A DNA stretch of 64,000 nucleotides from JBGSMX01 sp963790405. Its GTDB lineage: Bacteria; Actinomycetota; Coriobacteriia; Anaerosomatales; JAGXFU01. Below are positions 1 through 10,185 of this stretch, piece by piece. Within the stretch, counting starts at the first letter, position 1; every line of letters starts with the position of its first letter. A program made the translations under genes and the position numbers. The notes under the pieces were generated by a model that was not told where the DNA came from, searched no databases, and saw only the letters and a list, made by a program, of their open reading frames with translations. The stretch is from contig CAWBOJ010000007.1 of NCBI GenBank assembly GCA_963790405.1, positions 35,954 to 99,953 of the forward strand, given 5' to 3'.

Positions 1-473
1 GCCGCAGCCCGTGCGGCATGTCGGCAGCCGGAGTGTCGCGCCACTTGTCGAGCCCGACGAGGCGCAGCAGACGATCGGCCTCCTCGGCCGACAGACGCTC
101 CTCCTTCAACGTCCACGGAAGTCGCACCGCTGCGGCCACAAAACCCGCATGCGTTGTAGCGTGCGTCCCGACCATGACGTTCTCGTGCGCTGTCATCTCC
201 TCGAACAGCTGCGTGTTTTGGAATGTCCGCGCGACACCCGCACGAACGACACGGTCGGGTCGCTGCACCGATCAGATTCGTCCCGTCGAAACTGACGCTG
301 CCTGCATCGGGACGATCGAACCCGGTCAGGCAGTTGAAAAGCGTCGACTTGCCCGCACCGTTCGGACCGATCACGGCCTTGATCTCGCCCTCGTGGACAT
401 CGAACGACACGTCGTCGACTGCGACAAGTCCGCCGAAACGCCGGGTGATATCGCGCACCTCCAGCAGGTTCAC
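1..473 (-). CDS. livG: Branched-chain amino acid ABC transporter ATP-binding protein LivG (3' end outside window, frameshifted)
   Basis: Cytoplasmic ATPase that powers the LivFGHMK importer. The minus-strand translation opens with NLLEVRDITRRFGGLVAVDD and carries Walker A GPNGAGKST, followed by VARTFQNTQLFEEMTAHENV, the usual LivG Q-loop stretch. The frame changes once near 262, between 'FDGTNLIG' and 'RVVRAGVARTFQ', which I read as a sequence error. The GTG start at 473 has a GGGAGGTGAT ribosome binding site and overlaps the livM stop (GTGA). The Walker B end lies off the left edge. LivF is expected next. Confidence 0.88.
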   Translation of the reverse strand, partial: MNLLEVRDITRRFGGLVAVDDVSFDVHEGEIKAVIGPNGAGKSTLFNCLTGFDRPDAGSVSFDGTNLIGAATRPCRSCGCRADIPKHAAVRGDDSARERHGRDARYNACGFCGRSGATSVDVEGGASVGRGGRSSAAPRRARQVARHSGCRHAARAA

Positions 474-1535
474 GCGACATCACCTCCCCCACTCTCGGCG
501 TCCGATCTCAAGCGACCGCGGCCGAGTCGGTCGAGCAGACGTCGACCACTTCCGGAGATGCCGTCGGGCAGAAACAGCATCACAAGGATGATTACCAGGG
601 CGTAGACGTCGGCTTCCCAATCCTGGACGATTGTCAGAGCGTCTCGCGATAGCCCGGGAAGCACGATGTCGGGATACGACACCATCGTCAGAAGCGCCGC
701 AGCAAGCGCAGGTCCTACCAGCGAGCGTGTCCCGCCGAGAATCGCCATCGCCAACAAGAATCACCGACAGGTGCAGCGAGAAGGTCGATGGCGACACGAA
801 GCCCACGGTGCTCGCGTAGAGCGAGCCGGCGATTCCCGCGAAGACGGCCGAGATCGTGAAGACGCGCACCTTCAACCCGGTAAGATCGACACCGGAAGCC
901 AGCGCACCCATCTCCGAGCCGTGCAGCGCAAGCATGGAACGACCCGGGCGACCCGACACGATGTTGCGAGAAATCAGTATCGCGACCGCCGCCGCAACCC
1001 AGACCAGCCAGTAGATGCTGCTGCGGCGTGTCGAATCTCAGCGAACCGATCGATGCAAACGGGATGCCCGAGAAGCCGTCGGGGCCCCCGGTGATCGCCG
1101 GAAAACTCGACGAATGCGATATGCATGATCTCACCGAAACCGAGCGTGGCCATCGCCAGATAGTGCCCCTTGAGGCGCAGGCTCGGCACCGCCAGCGCCA
1201 CACCGCCAAGTGCCGTGACCACGATCGCGGCTCCTAGACCGACCAGCCACGGGTAGCCGAGCGTCGCCGTCACGTACGCCGACGACGTACGCGCCGAGAC
1301 CGTAGAACCCGGCATGTCCCAGCGAGACCTGCCCGGCGTATCCGAACAGCAGCGCCAGCCCAGTGACTATCAGCACGTTGATGCCCACGAACGTCAGGAT
1401 CTTCAGCACGTAGCGCGCATCGGTACCCGTGACAAGCAGCGGCATGATTGCCACGACCACGGCAGCCGCCAGCGTCAGGCCAGCGCCCACTCTACGGTTC
1501 GTTTCTCGGCGTGTCGTGGCTTTGGCCACCGTCAC
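470..1535 (-). CDS. livM: Branched-chain amino acid ABC transporter permease LivM (frameshifted)
   Basis: Inner-membrane permease of the Liv importer, about 355 residues if frames are joined, normal for LivM. Diagnostic segments are LLFGYAGQVSLGHAGFYGLG near the N-terminus, LRLKGHYLAMATLGFGEI in the middle and the C-terminal hydrophobic run ending in LFLPDGI. The reading frame changes near 1280, 1110, 1020 and 755, so no single ORF covers it. Joined frames give an uninterrupted family match, which points to indel errors. The GTG start at 1535 overlaps the livH stop (GTGA), so translation is coupled. Partner of LivH and LivG. Confidence 0.85.
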
Positions 1536-2411
1536 ACCTTCTCCCGACGGCGGCCGCCGAACAGTCCCTGGGGTCGCACGAACAGCACGAGCAACAGCAC
1601 CAGAAGCGAGATCGCGTCTTTGTACGTCGAGGAGATGAAGGCGACCGAGAGGCTCTCGATCAGCCCGAGCATCAAACCTCCAAGTACCGCGGCGAACGGA
1701 TTGCCGAGCCCGCCAAGAATCGCCGCGGCAAACCCCTTCACCCCGTACCTCGGACCGACATCGAACGCCGTCTGCGTGAGAGGCGTCGTCGCAAGTCCCG
1801 CAAGTCCGCCGAGTGCGGCAGCCAAGGCAAACGACACCGTGACCATGATCTTGGGATCGATACCCACGAGTCTGCGCGGCTGAACGATCGATCGCGCACG
1901 CGCGCATCGCTTTGCCGAAGCGGGTGCGCGAGTACATGAGCGTGAGCAGTCCCACCGCAATCGCTGCAATCCCGAAGATCCACAGCGACTGGCGCTCCAA
2001 CGACGCACCAAGGATTCGGATCGAGCCTTCGCTGAACCGGGGCAGCGATTTCTCGGTCGGCCCGAACACATGGCGAGCTAGCGACGAGAGCAGCATCGAA
2101 CCGCCAACCGTGATGATGATGAGCGCGAGCGGATCCCCGTCTTTGCGCGGGCGGATTGCGAGCAGCTCGAACGCTATGCCGATGGCCGCCGTCGCAAGCA
2201 CTCCCACGAGTCCGGCCAGCGGCAACGACAGACCGAGCGTGGTGTACGCCCACACCGACAGCATGCCCCCGAGCATGACGAACTCGCCTTGCGCGAAGTT
2301 GATCACGCCGGTAGACGCATAGACGATCGTGAACCCGAGTGCGACAAGCGCGTAGATCGAGCCGTTCTTCAGGCCCGCCAGCGCGAATTGCAGCAGCTCA
2401 GGCGCACCCAC
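1532..2411 (-). CDS. livH: Branched-chain amino acid ABC transporter permease LivH (one frameshift)
   Basis: Second integral membrane permease of the Liv importer. It begins MGAPELLQFALAGLKNGSIY and contains ALGFTIVYASTGVINFAQGE, the LivH signature, and the late segment GGLGNPFAAVLGGLMLGLIE. Joined length is about 293 residues, as expected. The frame changes once near 1885, just after 'AMRACAIDRS'. The start at 2411 lies 3 bases after the livK stop and the 3' end overlaps livM, so livK-livH-livM-livG is one transcript. Confidence 0.87.
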
Positions 2412-2414
2412 GTA

Positions 2415-3628
2415 CTACTGTACCTCCTCGGCAAGCGTCCACTCGCCGCCCACGATCCGATACATGACCAGGTCATCCTCGGTCAGCCCGTTGTGGTCGT
2501 CTGCCGAGAAGTTGAACGTCCCGCCGATACCGATGAATCCGCTGGTCTTCTCGATCTCATCACGCAGAGCTACCGGGTCGATGTCGCCTTCGGGCATGCG
2601 CTCGAGCGCATCGACCACGATGTGCAGCGCATCGTACGCGTGACCCGCGAAGATATCGGGCTTGGAGCCGTACTCGGCCTCGTAGCGCGTGATGAAGTCG
2701 GTCGCCACGTCTGTAGGCCTCGGTGTCCTCGCCGTAGCTCTCGGGCAGCAGGATCCGACCTGCCGAGAACTCGAAGCCCTCGGCCGCATCTCCGGCACCC
2801 TCGATCAGCTCGACGCGCGCGTTGCCGGGAGCGCCGATGATGGCCGGGCACGGCGCGTCGAGCTTGTAGTCGACTACCGATCAGATCGTTCCAGTTCTGC
2901 AACACCGTCGCGGCTTCGCTGCCGGCGCCCCACAACCAGATCGTGTCCGCGCCGGCTGTGCGGATCTTGGTGAGCTGCGCCGTCATGTCGGCGTCACCGG
3001 CGTTGTAGGTCTCCTCGGCAACTATCTCGATGCCGTAGTCGCCGTCATCTCCTTGGTCACCGCGATGCCGTCCGCACCGTACCCGCCGGAATCGGAGAGC
3101 AGCGCGATCTTTCGTGACACCCAGATCTTGCAGATACGCCGCGGTGAACGGAACCACCAAGCGGTTCGGCCACGGTGTCTGGAATACCCACTCGCTGAAC
3201 TCGTCGGTGATCACACTGCCACCGGCCATAGACACTTGCGCCACCTGGGAGCGCTCGATGTCTCCACGCATGCCCATCGTCTGCCCGGTGCCCGTTGCGC
3301 CCAGGATGGCGACGACGCCCTCCTGGTCGACAAGCTTGGTCACCGCAGCCTGGGCGTTGGCAGCGTCGGTTCCGTCGTCTTCGATCACGACCTCGATCTG
3401 ACGACCGTTGACGCCGCCCTCTTCGTTGATCTTCGCCACTTCAAGATCGATGGCGTTTCTCTCCGGAGTGCCAAGACCAGCGTAGCTGCCGGTCAGCGAC
3501 ACTACCGCGCCGATACGGATCGGCTCCGCATCGGTCTCAGACGACGAGGAGTCGCCCGAGGCACATCCAGCCAATACCGTTGTGGCCAACATCATCGCGA
3601 CCACAGCAACACTCAGCGTGCGACGCAT
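2415..3628 (-). CDS. Branched-chain amino acid ABC transporter substrate-binding lipoprotein, copy 1 (frameshifted)
   Basis: LivK-type solute receptor exported and lipid-anchored. The start MRRTLSVAVVAMMLATTVLA is a signal peptide ending at lipobox LAGC. It continues with IRIGAVVSLTGSYAGLG and ILGATGTGQTMGMRGDIE, typical of periplasmic-binding fold type I Leu/Ile/Val receptors, and ends with FAGHAYDALHIVVDALE. The frame changes near 3115, 3045, 2880 and 2715. It is a close paralog of the intact receptor directly upstream, so the importer has two receptors, possibly for different substrates such as aromatic versus branched-chain acids. Confidence 0.85.
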
Positions 3629-3668
3629 CACTCGAGCGACCCCCTTGTCGTCCCGTATGAGTACAAGC

Positions 3669-4871
3669 CTACTCGGCGAGCACCCACACACCGTCTTTGA
3701 TTTCGTACATCACGAGATCGTTCTCTGACATACCATTATGATCGTCCGCCGAATAGCTGAACGTTCCGCCGATACCGACGAAACCATCAGTGGCCTCGAT
3801 AGCATCGCGCAGTTCGGCCGACGTGAAGCCCTCGTCGAGCGTCTTCATCGCGTTCACGATGATATGCAGTGCATCGTAGGCGTGGCCCGCGAACGTGTCG
3901 GGAGCCTTGCCGTACTTCTCGGTGTAGCGATCGATGAAGTCCGTAGCGACTGTGTACTCCTCGGTGTCCTCACCGTAGGTCTCAGGGAGGAGAATCTTGC
4001 CAGCAGCGAACTTGAAGCCCTCGGCAGCGTCGCCGGCACCCTCAGCAAACTCGGTGCGCGCGTTGCCGTGGGTCCCGAACAGAGGGATCGTCAAACCCAG
4101 ATCCTTCATGTTCGTTGCGACAATCGAGGCCTCCTTGCCTGCCGTACACATGACGACGGCCTCTGCACCCGCACTCTGGATCTTCGTGAGCTGAACGCTC
4201 ATGTCGGTATCCCCGGGGTTGAACGACTCGGTTGCAACAACCTCTAGCCCGGCACCTGGCGCTTCGGCTGCCATGACGGCCGCGCCGTCGGCACCAAATC
4301 CGCCACTGTCGGCGATGATACCGATCTTCGTGATGCCCTGATCCGCGATATAGGCAAATTCGAACGGTATCACGAGAGCGTTCGACCACGGCGTCTGGAA
4401 GACCAGCGGATCGAACTCGGCTGTGATGACCGTACCACCGGCTACAGAGACCTGCGGGATGCCCGCACGGTCAATCTCCTGGCGCATGCCCATCGTGCCA
4501 CCAGTACCTGTCGCTCCGATGATGGCCAGGACACCGTCCTTGTCGATCAGGCTGGTCGTGACTGTGACCGCCTGCTCGGCCTCCGTCGCGTCATCTTCGA
4601 TGATGACCTCGATATGGTGACCATTGACGCCCCCAGCGTCGTTGATCGCCTCTACTTCCATTTCGATCGTGTTCTTCTCCGGCTCACCCAAACCCGCGTA
4701 CGTGCCGCTCAGCGACAGTACCGCCCCGATGCGGTAGGGTTCCTTCACCTCTTCCGCACTAGTGTCACCGCTTGTCCCGTCACTGTCGGATGACGTGCAT
4801 CCGGCCAGTGGCACGATGGCGAGTGCGAGAATGAGGGCCAGTGCGAGCAGAACTCTTGACGCTGCTCTCAT
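3669..4871 (-). CDS. Branched-chain amino acid ABC transporter substrate-binding lipoprotein, copy 2
   Basis: Intact 400-residue LivK-type receptor. The signal peptide ends at lipobox LAGC (about residue 25) and is followed by a Ser/Asp-rich linker. The Peripla_BP_6 fold begins with YRIGAVLSLSGTYAGLGEPE and ends with the same AFSYSADDHNG-type terminus as copy 1 (FSYSADDHNGMSENDLVMYE). The ATG start has GGGAGGTAGGG upstream. It lies 51 bases after the ACT-domain gene and 40 bases before copy 1, in the same operon as iorAB. Substrate is not readable from sequence; the iorAB context favours aromatic or branched amino acids. Confidence 0.92.
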   Translation of the reverse strand: MRAASRVLLALALILALAIVPLAGCTSSDSDGTSGDTSAEEVKEPYRIGAVLSLSGTYAGLGEPEKNTIEMEVEAINDAGGVNGHHIEVIIEDDATEAEQAVTVTTSLIDKDGVLAIIGATGTGGTMGMRQEIDRAGIPQVSVAGGTVITAEFDPLVFQTPWSNALVIPFEFAYIADQGITKIGIIADSGGFGADGAAVMAAEAPGAGLEVVATESFNPGDTDMSVQLTKIQSAGAEAVVMCTAGKEASIVATNMKDLGLTIPLFGTHGNARTEFAEGAGDAAEGFKFAAGKILLPETYGEDTEEYTVATDFIDRYTEKYGKAPDTFAGHAYDALHIIVNAMKTLDEGFTSAELRDAIEATDGFVGIGGTFSYSADDHNGMSENDLVMYEIKDGVWVLAE

Positions 4872-4900
4872 GACTCCCTACCTCCCTGATGTTGACTCCG

Positions 4901-4913
4901 CCAATACTATTGG
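4901..4913. promoter_or_regulatory. Short inverted repeat upstream of livK copy 2
   Basis: CCAATA-C-TATTGG, a 6-bp perfect inverted repeat with a 1-base centre, sits in the 51-base gap before the second livK gene. It may be an operator or part of an internal promoter for the transporter genes. No regulator is encoded next to it. Confidence 0.3.
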
Positions 4914-4922
4914 ATACCGACC

Positions 4923-5342
4923 CTACTGCAGGCCGGCTATCTCCTCATGTGAGACCAACTGCACCGGCTGGTCCTCGAGCAATCGTAGTGCGCGGTCCAC
5001 GTCCCCGACGTTGATGACGACGTAGGTCGAGACCAGCGAGTACACGTATTCGATGTTCACGCCGGCACTCGAAACGACTCTCAGAACCTTCGCAAGCGCT
5101 CCAGGAGCGTCATCGAGTTTGATGCAGATGACCTCGGATTCCTTGACGGTGAACCCCGCGTCTCTCAGTGCGGCGAGCCCCTCGACGGGCTTGTCGACCA
5201 CCAGCCTGAGAATCCCGTACTCGGCAGTATCCGAGACTGAGAACCCCCGGATGTTCACACCGCTCGCGCCCAGGATCTCGGTCACCTCGCTGACGCGGCC
5301 CGCCTTGTTCTCGATGAACACTGACAGCTGGTGGACCTTCAT
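4923..5342 (-). CDS. Tandem ACT-domain protein of the iorAB operon
   Basis: Small protein made of two ACT domains, about residues 3-70 and 73-138, opened by HQLSVFIENKAGRVSEVTEI and ICIKLDDAPGALAKVLRVVS. ACT domains bind amino acids, so it is probably a sensor of the amino acid whose 2-oxo acid IorAB oxidises. It has no attached enzyme or HTH. The ATG at 5342 overlaps the iorB stop (ATGA) and has GGGGGAG 8 bases upstream, which I prefer to the in-frame GTG at 5351. A paralog lies next to paaK (22406-22843). Confidence 0.88.
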   Translation of the reverse strand: MKVHQLSVFIENKAGRVSEVTEILGASGVNIRGFSVSDTAEYGILRLVVDKPVEGLAALRDAGFTVKESEVICIKLDDAPGALAKVLRVVSSAGVNIEYVYSLVSTYVVINVGDVDRALRLLEDQPVQLVSHEEIAGLQ

Positions 5343-5930
5343 CGCATGCACTCCCCCTCAAGACACGCTCGTCGCCCCAACTCGAATGCGCGTAGGTTCA
5401 CATCCACCGTCTTGGCTGGCACGCGCGCGCCTATTGTCTCCTGCCACAGCTCTTCCGGGAAACCCAGACCCGTGGACAGAGCACCCAGGAGCACTACGTT
5501 TGCGGACTTGGGGCTTCCGGCCTCACACGCGAGCTCCTCGGCGTCGAGAAAGATCGCACCCTCGACAGCCAGAGCCGCTTCGAGGCCATCGGGGCGCTCG
5601 GCCGCGCCGATCAGCACGGGCAGCGGGTCTATCACCCGTGTGTTCACGAGCAGCCGGCCCTCGGGCTTGACCCATTGAAGCTTACGCGCAGCCTCCATCA
5701 GCTCGAATGCGACCAGATGATCCGCACGACCCAGATCGGTAAGCGGTGAGATAGATCTTCTCGCCGAAGCGAACCACCGTGTCCACCGACCCACCACGTT
5801 GCGCCATGCCGTGAACTTCGGAAAGCTTCACATCCAGTCCGGCAGCCACGGCTACCTTGGCGAGCACGTCAGCGGCGAGGATGGTGCCTTGCCCCCCTAC
5901 CCCGGTGAGCATGACCGTCGTAGGCTCCAT
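5339..5930 (-). CDS. iorB: Indolepyruvate ferredoxin oxidoreductase beta subunit IorB (one frameshift)
   Basis: Gamma-type domain subunit that with IorA converts aryl-pyruvates, from transamination of Trp, Phe and Tyr, to aryl-acetyl-CoA and reduces ferredoxin. It begins MEPTTVMLTGVGGQGTILAA and has the family motif EVHGMAQRGGSV. Joined length is about 197 residues, normal. The frame changes once near 5750 after 'GEKIYLT'. The ATG at 5930 overlaps the iorA stop (TGATG). Cytoplasmic. Confidence 0.9.
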
Positions 5931-7681
5931 CACACGCCTCCGATGTCGCAGGCAGGACCCGCCGGTTCGATCGCGTCGAACTTGCACACGCTCACGCACT
6001 GTTCGCATCCTACGCACAGCGTCATGTCGATAGTGGCCTTGTCACCTTCGACAAGACTAATCGCGGGGCAACCGAGCTTGATGCACGCGCCGCACGCGGT
6101 GCAAGAATCATCGTTGACGGCAAACGGCTGCTCCTTCTCGCGGATCAGAAGCGCGCATGGCGCCTTGCTCACCACGACCGACAGCCCCTCGCGCTTCACC
6201 TCTTCGCGCAGCACAGCCCGCGTCGCAGCTATGTCATGGGGGTCGACAGTGCGCACGGTGTCGATGCCCAGTGCGTCACACAGCTTCTCGACGTCGACCT
6301 CCGTTGACTGTTCGCCCATCAGCGTGCGTCCCATGAGAGGATTGCCCTGGTGGCCGGTCATTGCGGTGATGCGATTGTCCAAGATGATCGCAACTCCCGA
6401 ACCACCGTTGTATGCGATATTCGCCAGACCCGTGATCCCGCTGTGCGCGAAGGTCGAGTCGCCGATGACACAGACGACGGGACGGTCTTTCACTCCTCCG
6501 GCGAGGTTCGCACCGTGCATCATTCCAATGCTCGCACCCATGCACACGCACGAGTCCATCTGTGCCAGCGGAGGCAGCGCCCCGAGCGTGTAGCACCCGA
6601 TATCCCCCGTCACGACAGCATTTACGGAACGCAACGCGTAGTACAGTCCTCTGTGAGGACACCCGGGACACATGAGCGGGGGCCTGCCGGGCAGACCCTC
6701 GACCGCATTGCGTAGCACCGGACCGGAGACCCCAAAGGCACGACCGACCGTGTCGGGAGACAGTTCTCCGTCCGCCGGCAGCGCTACATCGTCAATCTCG
6801 ACACCGAGCGCCGCGATATGGGTGCGCAGGTAGCGGTCTGCTTCCTCGACCACGGCTACTCGATCGACCTGTTTCGCAAACGCACGTATCGCGTCATCAG
6901 GCAGCGGGAATGACAGCCCGATCTTCAGTATCGAGGCCTCGGGCAGTGCCTCCCTCACGTAGTTGTAAGAGATCCCGGACGTGATCACCCCGAGTTCGCG
7001 CGACCGCACTTCAACGCGATTCGGCGCGTTGTCCACGGCCCACGCCGCAACCTCCCGCACCCGCCGATCAAGATCGACTCGCCGCACGCGAGCGTTGCCC
7101 GGCATCATCACCCACTTGGAAACGTCCGACTCAAACGGCACCGAATCCACCGTTTGGCGCTCGCCAACCTCGACCAAACCTTTCGAGTGAGAGATGCGCG
7201 TCGTAGAACGAACGATGACGGGTAGATCGGATTTCTCCGAAAGCTCGAACGCGAGCTTCGTGAATTCCAAGGCTTCCGTTGAGTCCGAAGGCTCCAGGAT
7301 CGGAATGCGCGCAAAGGGGCCCCAGTTGCGCGAGTCTTGCTCGTTTTGCGACGAGTGCATCCCGGGGTCGTCTGCCACCAGGATCACGAGCCCGCCCCCT
7401 ACCCCGGTGTACGCGAGAGTGAACAGGGGGTCAGCCGCGACGTTCACGCCCACATGCTTCATCGTGACCAACACGCGAGCACCGACCATGCTCGCGCCTG
7501 CAGCTACCTCGAGGGCGACCTTTTCGTTGGGAGCCCATTCGGCGTGCACGTCAGGGAGTTTGACGAAGCGTTCGAGAGTCTCGGTCGATGGCGTTCCGGG
7601 ATAGCCCACGCCAAGTACGGCGCCCGCTTCCCACGCACCGCGAGCGACCGCTTCGTTACCGGAAAGGAGCGTACGCGCCAC
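5930..7681 (-). CDS. iorA: Indolepyruvate ferredoxin oxidoreductase alpha subunit IorA
   Basis: Intact 583-residue thiamine-diphosphate enzyme subunit. The N-terminal pyrimidine-binding domain begins LLSGNEAVARGAWEAGAVLG. The TPP-binding domain has MCPGCPHRG and GDIGCYTLGALPPL. The C-terminus has two [4Fe-4S] motifs, CTACGACIKLGCP and CVGCEQCVSVC, for electron transfer to ferredoxin. First gene of the iorA-iorB-ACT-liv operon. Together with PaaK (22857-24149) it fits anaerobic aromatic amino-acid fermentation or the reversible aryl-acid route. Confidence 0.96.
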   Translation of the reverse strand: MARTLLSGNEAVARGAWEAGAVLGVGYPGTPSTETLERFVKLPDVHAEWAPNEKVALEVAAGASMVGARVLVTMKHVGVNVAADPLFTLAYTGVGGGLVILVADDPGMHSSQNEQDSRNWGPFARIPILEPSDSTEALEFTKLAFELSEKSDLPVIVRSTTRISHSKGLVEVGERQTVDSVPFESDVSKWVMMPGNARVRRVDLDRRVREVAAWAVDNAPNRVEVRSRELGVITSGISYNYVREALPEASILKIGLSFPLPDDAIRAFAKQVDRVAVVEEADRYLRTHIAALGVEIDDVALPADGELSPDTVGRAFGVSGPVLRNAVEGLPGRPPLMCPGCPHRGLYYALRSVNAVVTGDIGCYTLGALPPLAQMDSCVCMGASIGMMHGANLAGGVKDRPVVCVIGDSTFAHSGITGLANIAYNGGSGVAIILDNRITAMTGHQGNPLMGRTLMGEQSTEVDVEKLCDALGIDTVRTVDPHDIAATRAVLREEVKREGLSVVVSKAPCALLIREKEQPFAVNDDSCTACGACIKLGCPAISLVEGDKATIDMTLCVGCEQCVSVCKFDAIEPAGPACDIGGV

Positions 7682-7811
7682 TCGTCGCCTTCCGTGCCCG
7701 CTCGGTCAGGAATGGACGCATGATACCACAGAGAAACCGCAGAAAGAGCGCGTAATCCTGCCAGCGGCACTCATGGAAGCGTGTACGGCACAACGCTCAA
7801 GGGCTGCCCCG

Positions 7812-8980
7812 TCAGAAGCGTGAAGCTCCCACGTAATCACCGCTACTGTTGATGCGATCGATCAGAGAGTCGACTCGCACGGTCGCTCCGGTGTAGGGCG
7901 CGTGCAAGAAGTTGCCTGATCCGGCGTAGATACCTACATGGTGCACCATGTTCGGATCGCCGCCGTAGCCGAAGAACACGAGGTCGCCCTCGACCAGGAC
8001 ATCCAGCCGATCGGCGGGGATATGCGCGCCAGAACGGAACTGCGACCGGCTCGAGCGCGGGATCGCGATACCGATTTGCGCATACACGTACTGTGTCAGG
8101 CCGGAACAATCGAACCCGCTCGGCGACGATCCGCCCCATACATACGGAACGCCGATGTAGGCCAGCCCTGCGTTCAGGGCTTCAGGGTGCCCGGGACCGA
8201 GCGATCCGATGTCTACGGGCGTGGGAGGCGAGTTCGCCCCGGAAGTAGTCGCGCTTGAGGCCGTGCGCTGTGCGGCCTCGGCAGCCAGCCGCGCGGCCTC
8301 GGCGGCCTGACGAGCCCGTTCCTCGGCAAGAAGCCTTTGACGCTCCTCTTCCTCCGCAATCAGACCCGAGACCTCTTCGTTGAGACCCGAAACGTAGGAT
8401 TCCTGCGTCGCCACTGCATCTTCCATCTGGGCCTTCTTCACCTTGGCCTCGGCTCGCAGTTGCGCCTGCTCTTCCTCGCGACGCTCGAGAGCGTGCTCGG
8501 TCTTCTGCACCTCGGCACGCGCATCTTTGACACCCGCTATCAGCGACGCGTCGTTGCGACCGATTCGACTGAGCCACTCCATGCGAGTCAGGAAGTCTTG
8601 GAACGACGTCGTGCCGAGGAGAACCTCAAGAATCGTCGACGTTTCCATTGCGGTAGATGCCCTCGGCCCGCTGTTCCAGAAGATCGGTCGCTGCCGAGAG
8701 CTGAGCATCCGCCTTGCTCCAACTCGACTCGCGTCTGGGCGATCTCGTCGCGCGTCTGTTGCAGTTCGTCGGTGATCGCGTAGTACTCCTCGGTCCGCAG
8801 CTCGAGCTGAGTCGCCAGACCCTGGAGTTCTGCTTGAGCAGCCGCAGCTTCTGCCTGTTTCGCCTCGATTTCGGGCGTTGACGGCGCGCCGAAAACGGCA
8901 ATCGGAGTGCGAGCACAAGGATGGCGACGGTCAGTACCGTCGCGGCGAGACGCCTCGATCTGCGTCGTATGGAGCTTCAC
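7812..8980 (-). CDS. Coiled-coil NlpC/P60 peptidoglycan hydrolase (frameshifted)
   Basis: Secreted cell-wall endopeptidase, joined length about 390 residues. The start is GTG at 8980 with GGAGGT 5 bases upstream. After a hydrophobic export segment (VLTVAILVLALRLPFSA) comes a long coiled coil rich in Ala/Glu/Gln. The C-terminal NlpC/P60 domain runs from PEALNAGLAYIGVPYVWGGS, with catalytic Cys in FDCSGLTQYVY and His in MVHHVGIYAG. Frames change near 8935, 8890, 8715 and 8650, all before the catalytic domain. Architecture matches RipA/PcsB-type hydrolases for daughter-cell separation. Divergent from the RlpA-like gene. Confidence 0.87.
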
Positions 8981-9086
8981 ACTACCTCCGGCTGCGTCGT
9001 ATGGTGCGTACGAGGATGCGGCTCCTGCCGGTCGAAACACCGGGTAGATGATACCATAGATACGGCATCGCCCCTGTTCGGAGCAG

Positions 9087-10178
9087 TGACTCCAAGAGCG
9101 GGAACGGACGCGGATGCGCACACCGATATCGCAGCATCGATCACACTACTGGTCGCCATCACGCTCGTCGTCGGCGTGGTTCCGGGCGTGCAGCTGCTCC
9201 CTCTCGGTCGATCCGCAGCTCGACTCCGACCTTGACGCAGCCCGCGACCGAGCACTCGAACTCGAGGCGCAGATCGAGGAGCTTCGCGGCGAACGCATCG
9301 CGCTCGAAGAGCGGATCAGACGTCACAAACCAGCGAATCTTCAAACAGCAAGAGCTCCTCGCCGGAGTGCGCGCGAGATCTCTCCGAAGCCCGAGCAGCC
9401 TACAGGGCTCGTATCGTACGTATCTACAAGGCAAGGATCGTCGACCCGATCAGCGATCCTGCTCAACGCACGACTCAATTTCGGACCTCTACGCTCGGGC
9501 AATGATGCTTTCTCGAATCTCCGCGCGAGACAAGGCTGCCTACAACGACGCCTCGATCGCGACCCACGAAGCCGAGTACCAGGCGACGGTCTTGGACGAT
9601 TTCAAGCGCCAGGATGTCGAGCTGCGGCAGATCCAGACCAACAGCATGCGCCGCTTGATACGGCTCTCGTCGAGCAAAACGCGCTCATAGCCAAGCTCAC
9701 AGACCAAGCCCGCGCTCAGACTCGTCGCCGTACAGACCCAAAACACGCTCTCGCGACAGCAGTGGCAAGACAGCTCGATTCCCGTGGGCGGATCGATCGA
9801 GACCACGCAGGCCGTCGTTGAACCATACCTCGACCGCACCTACACCGTAGCGGCCCACCAGCCGAAACGATACCGGCAGCACCTCAGAGCCGAAGACGAT
9901 GGTGTGCTCATGGTATGGCAATGAGTTCAACGGACGCCCCACCGCATCGGGTCAGATCTTCAACGAAGAAGACCTGACGTGCGCATCTCGTACACTGCCG
10001 TTCGGGACTCGACTCGCGTTCACGCCGAGGCGCTCTTAGAATCGTGGTCGTCGTGAACGACCGGGGGCCGTTCATCGTCAGGTCGCGATCTCGACCTTTC
10101 AAGGCAGCGGCCCGCCTGCTCGGGCTTTAGCGGCGTCGAACCGGTACAGCGGAGTTCGTCGAAGCACGTGCGCAGTAG
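9087..10178 (+). CDS. Coiled-coil RlpA-like double-psi beta-barrel protein (heavily frameshifted)
   Basis: Joining frames gives an export segment (AASITLLVAITLVVGVVPG), a long coiled coil (ELEAQIEELRGERIALEERI) and a C-terminal RlpA-type double-psi beta-barrel: SWYGNEFNGRPTASGQIFN, then LPFGTRLA, VVVVNDRGPF and GRDLDLS..AARLLG, with a terminus TAEFVEARAQ before TAG at 10178. RlpA-family proteins bind or cut peptidoglycan. Start is uncertain: GTG 9087 keeps the membrane segment in frame, ATG 9114 is an alternative. At least six frame changes occur. Convergent with apt, whose stop is 7 bases away. Confidence 0.78.
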
Positions 10179-10185
10179 ACACCCG

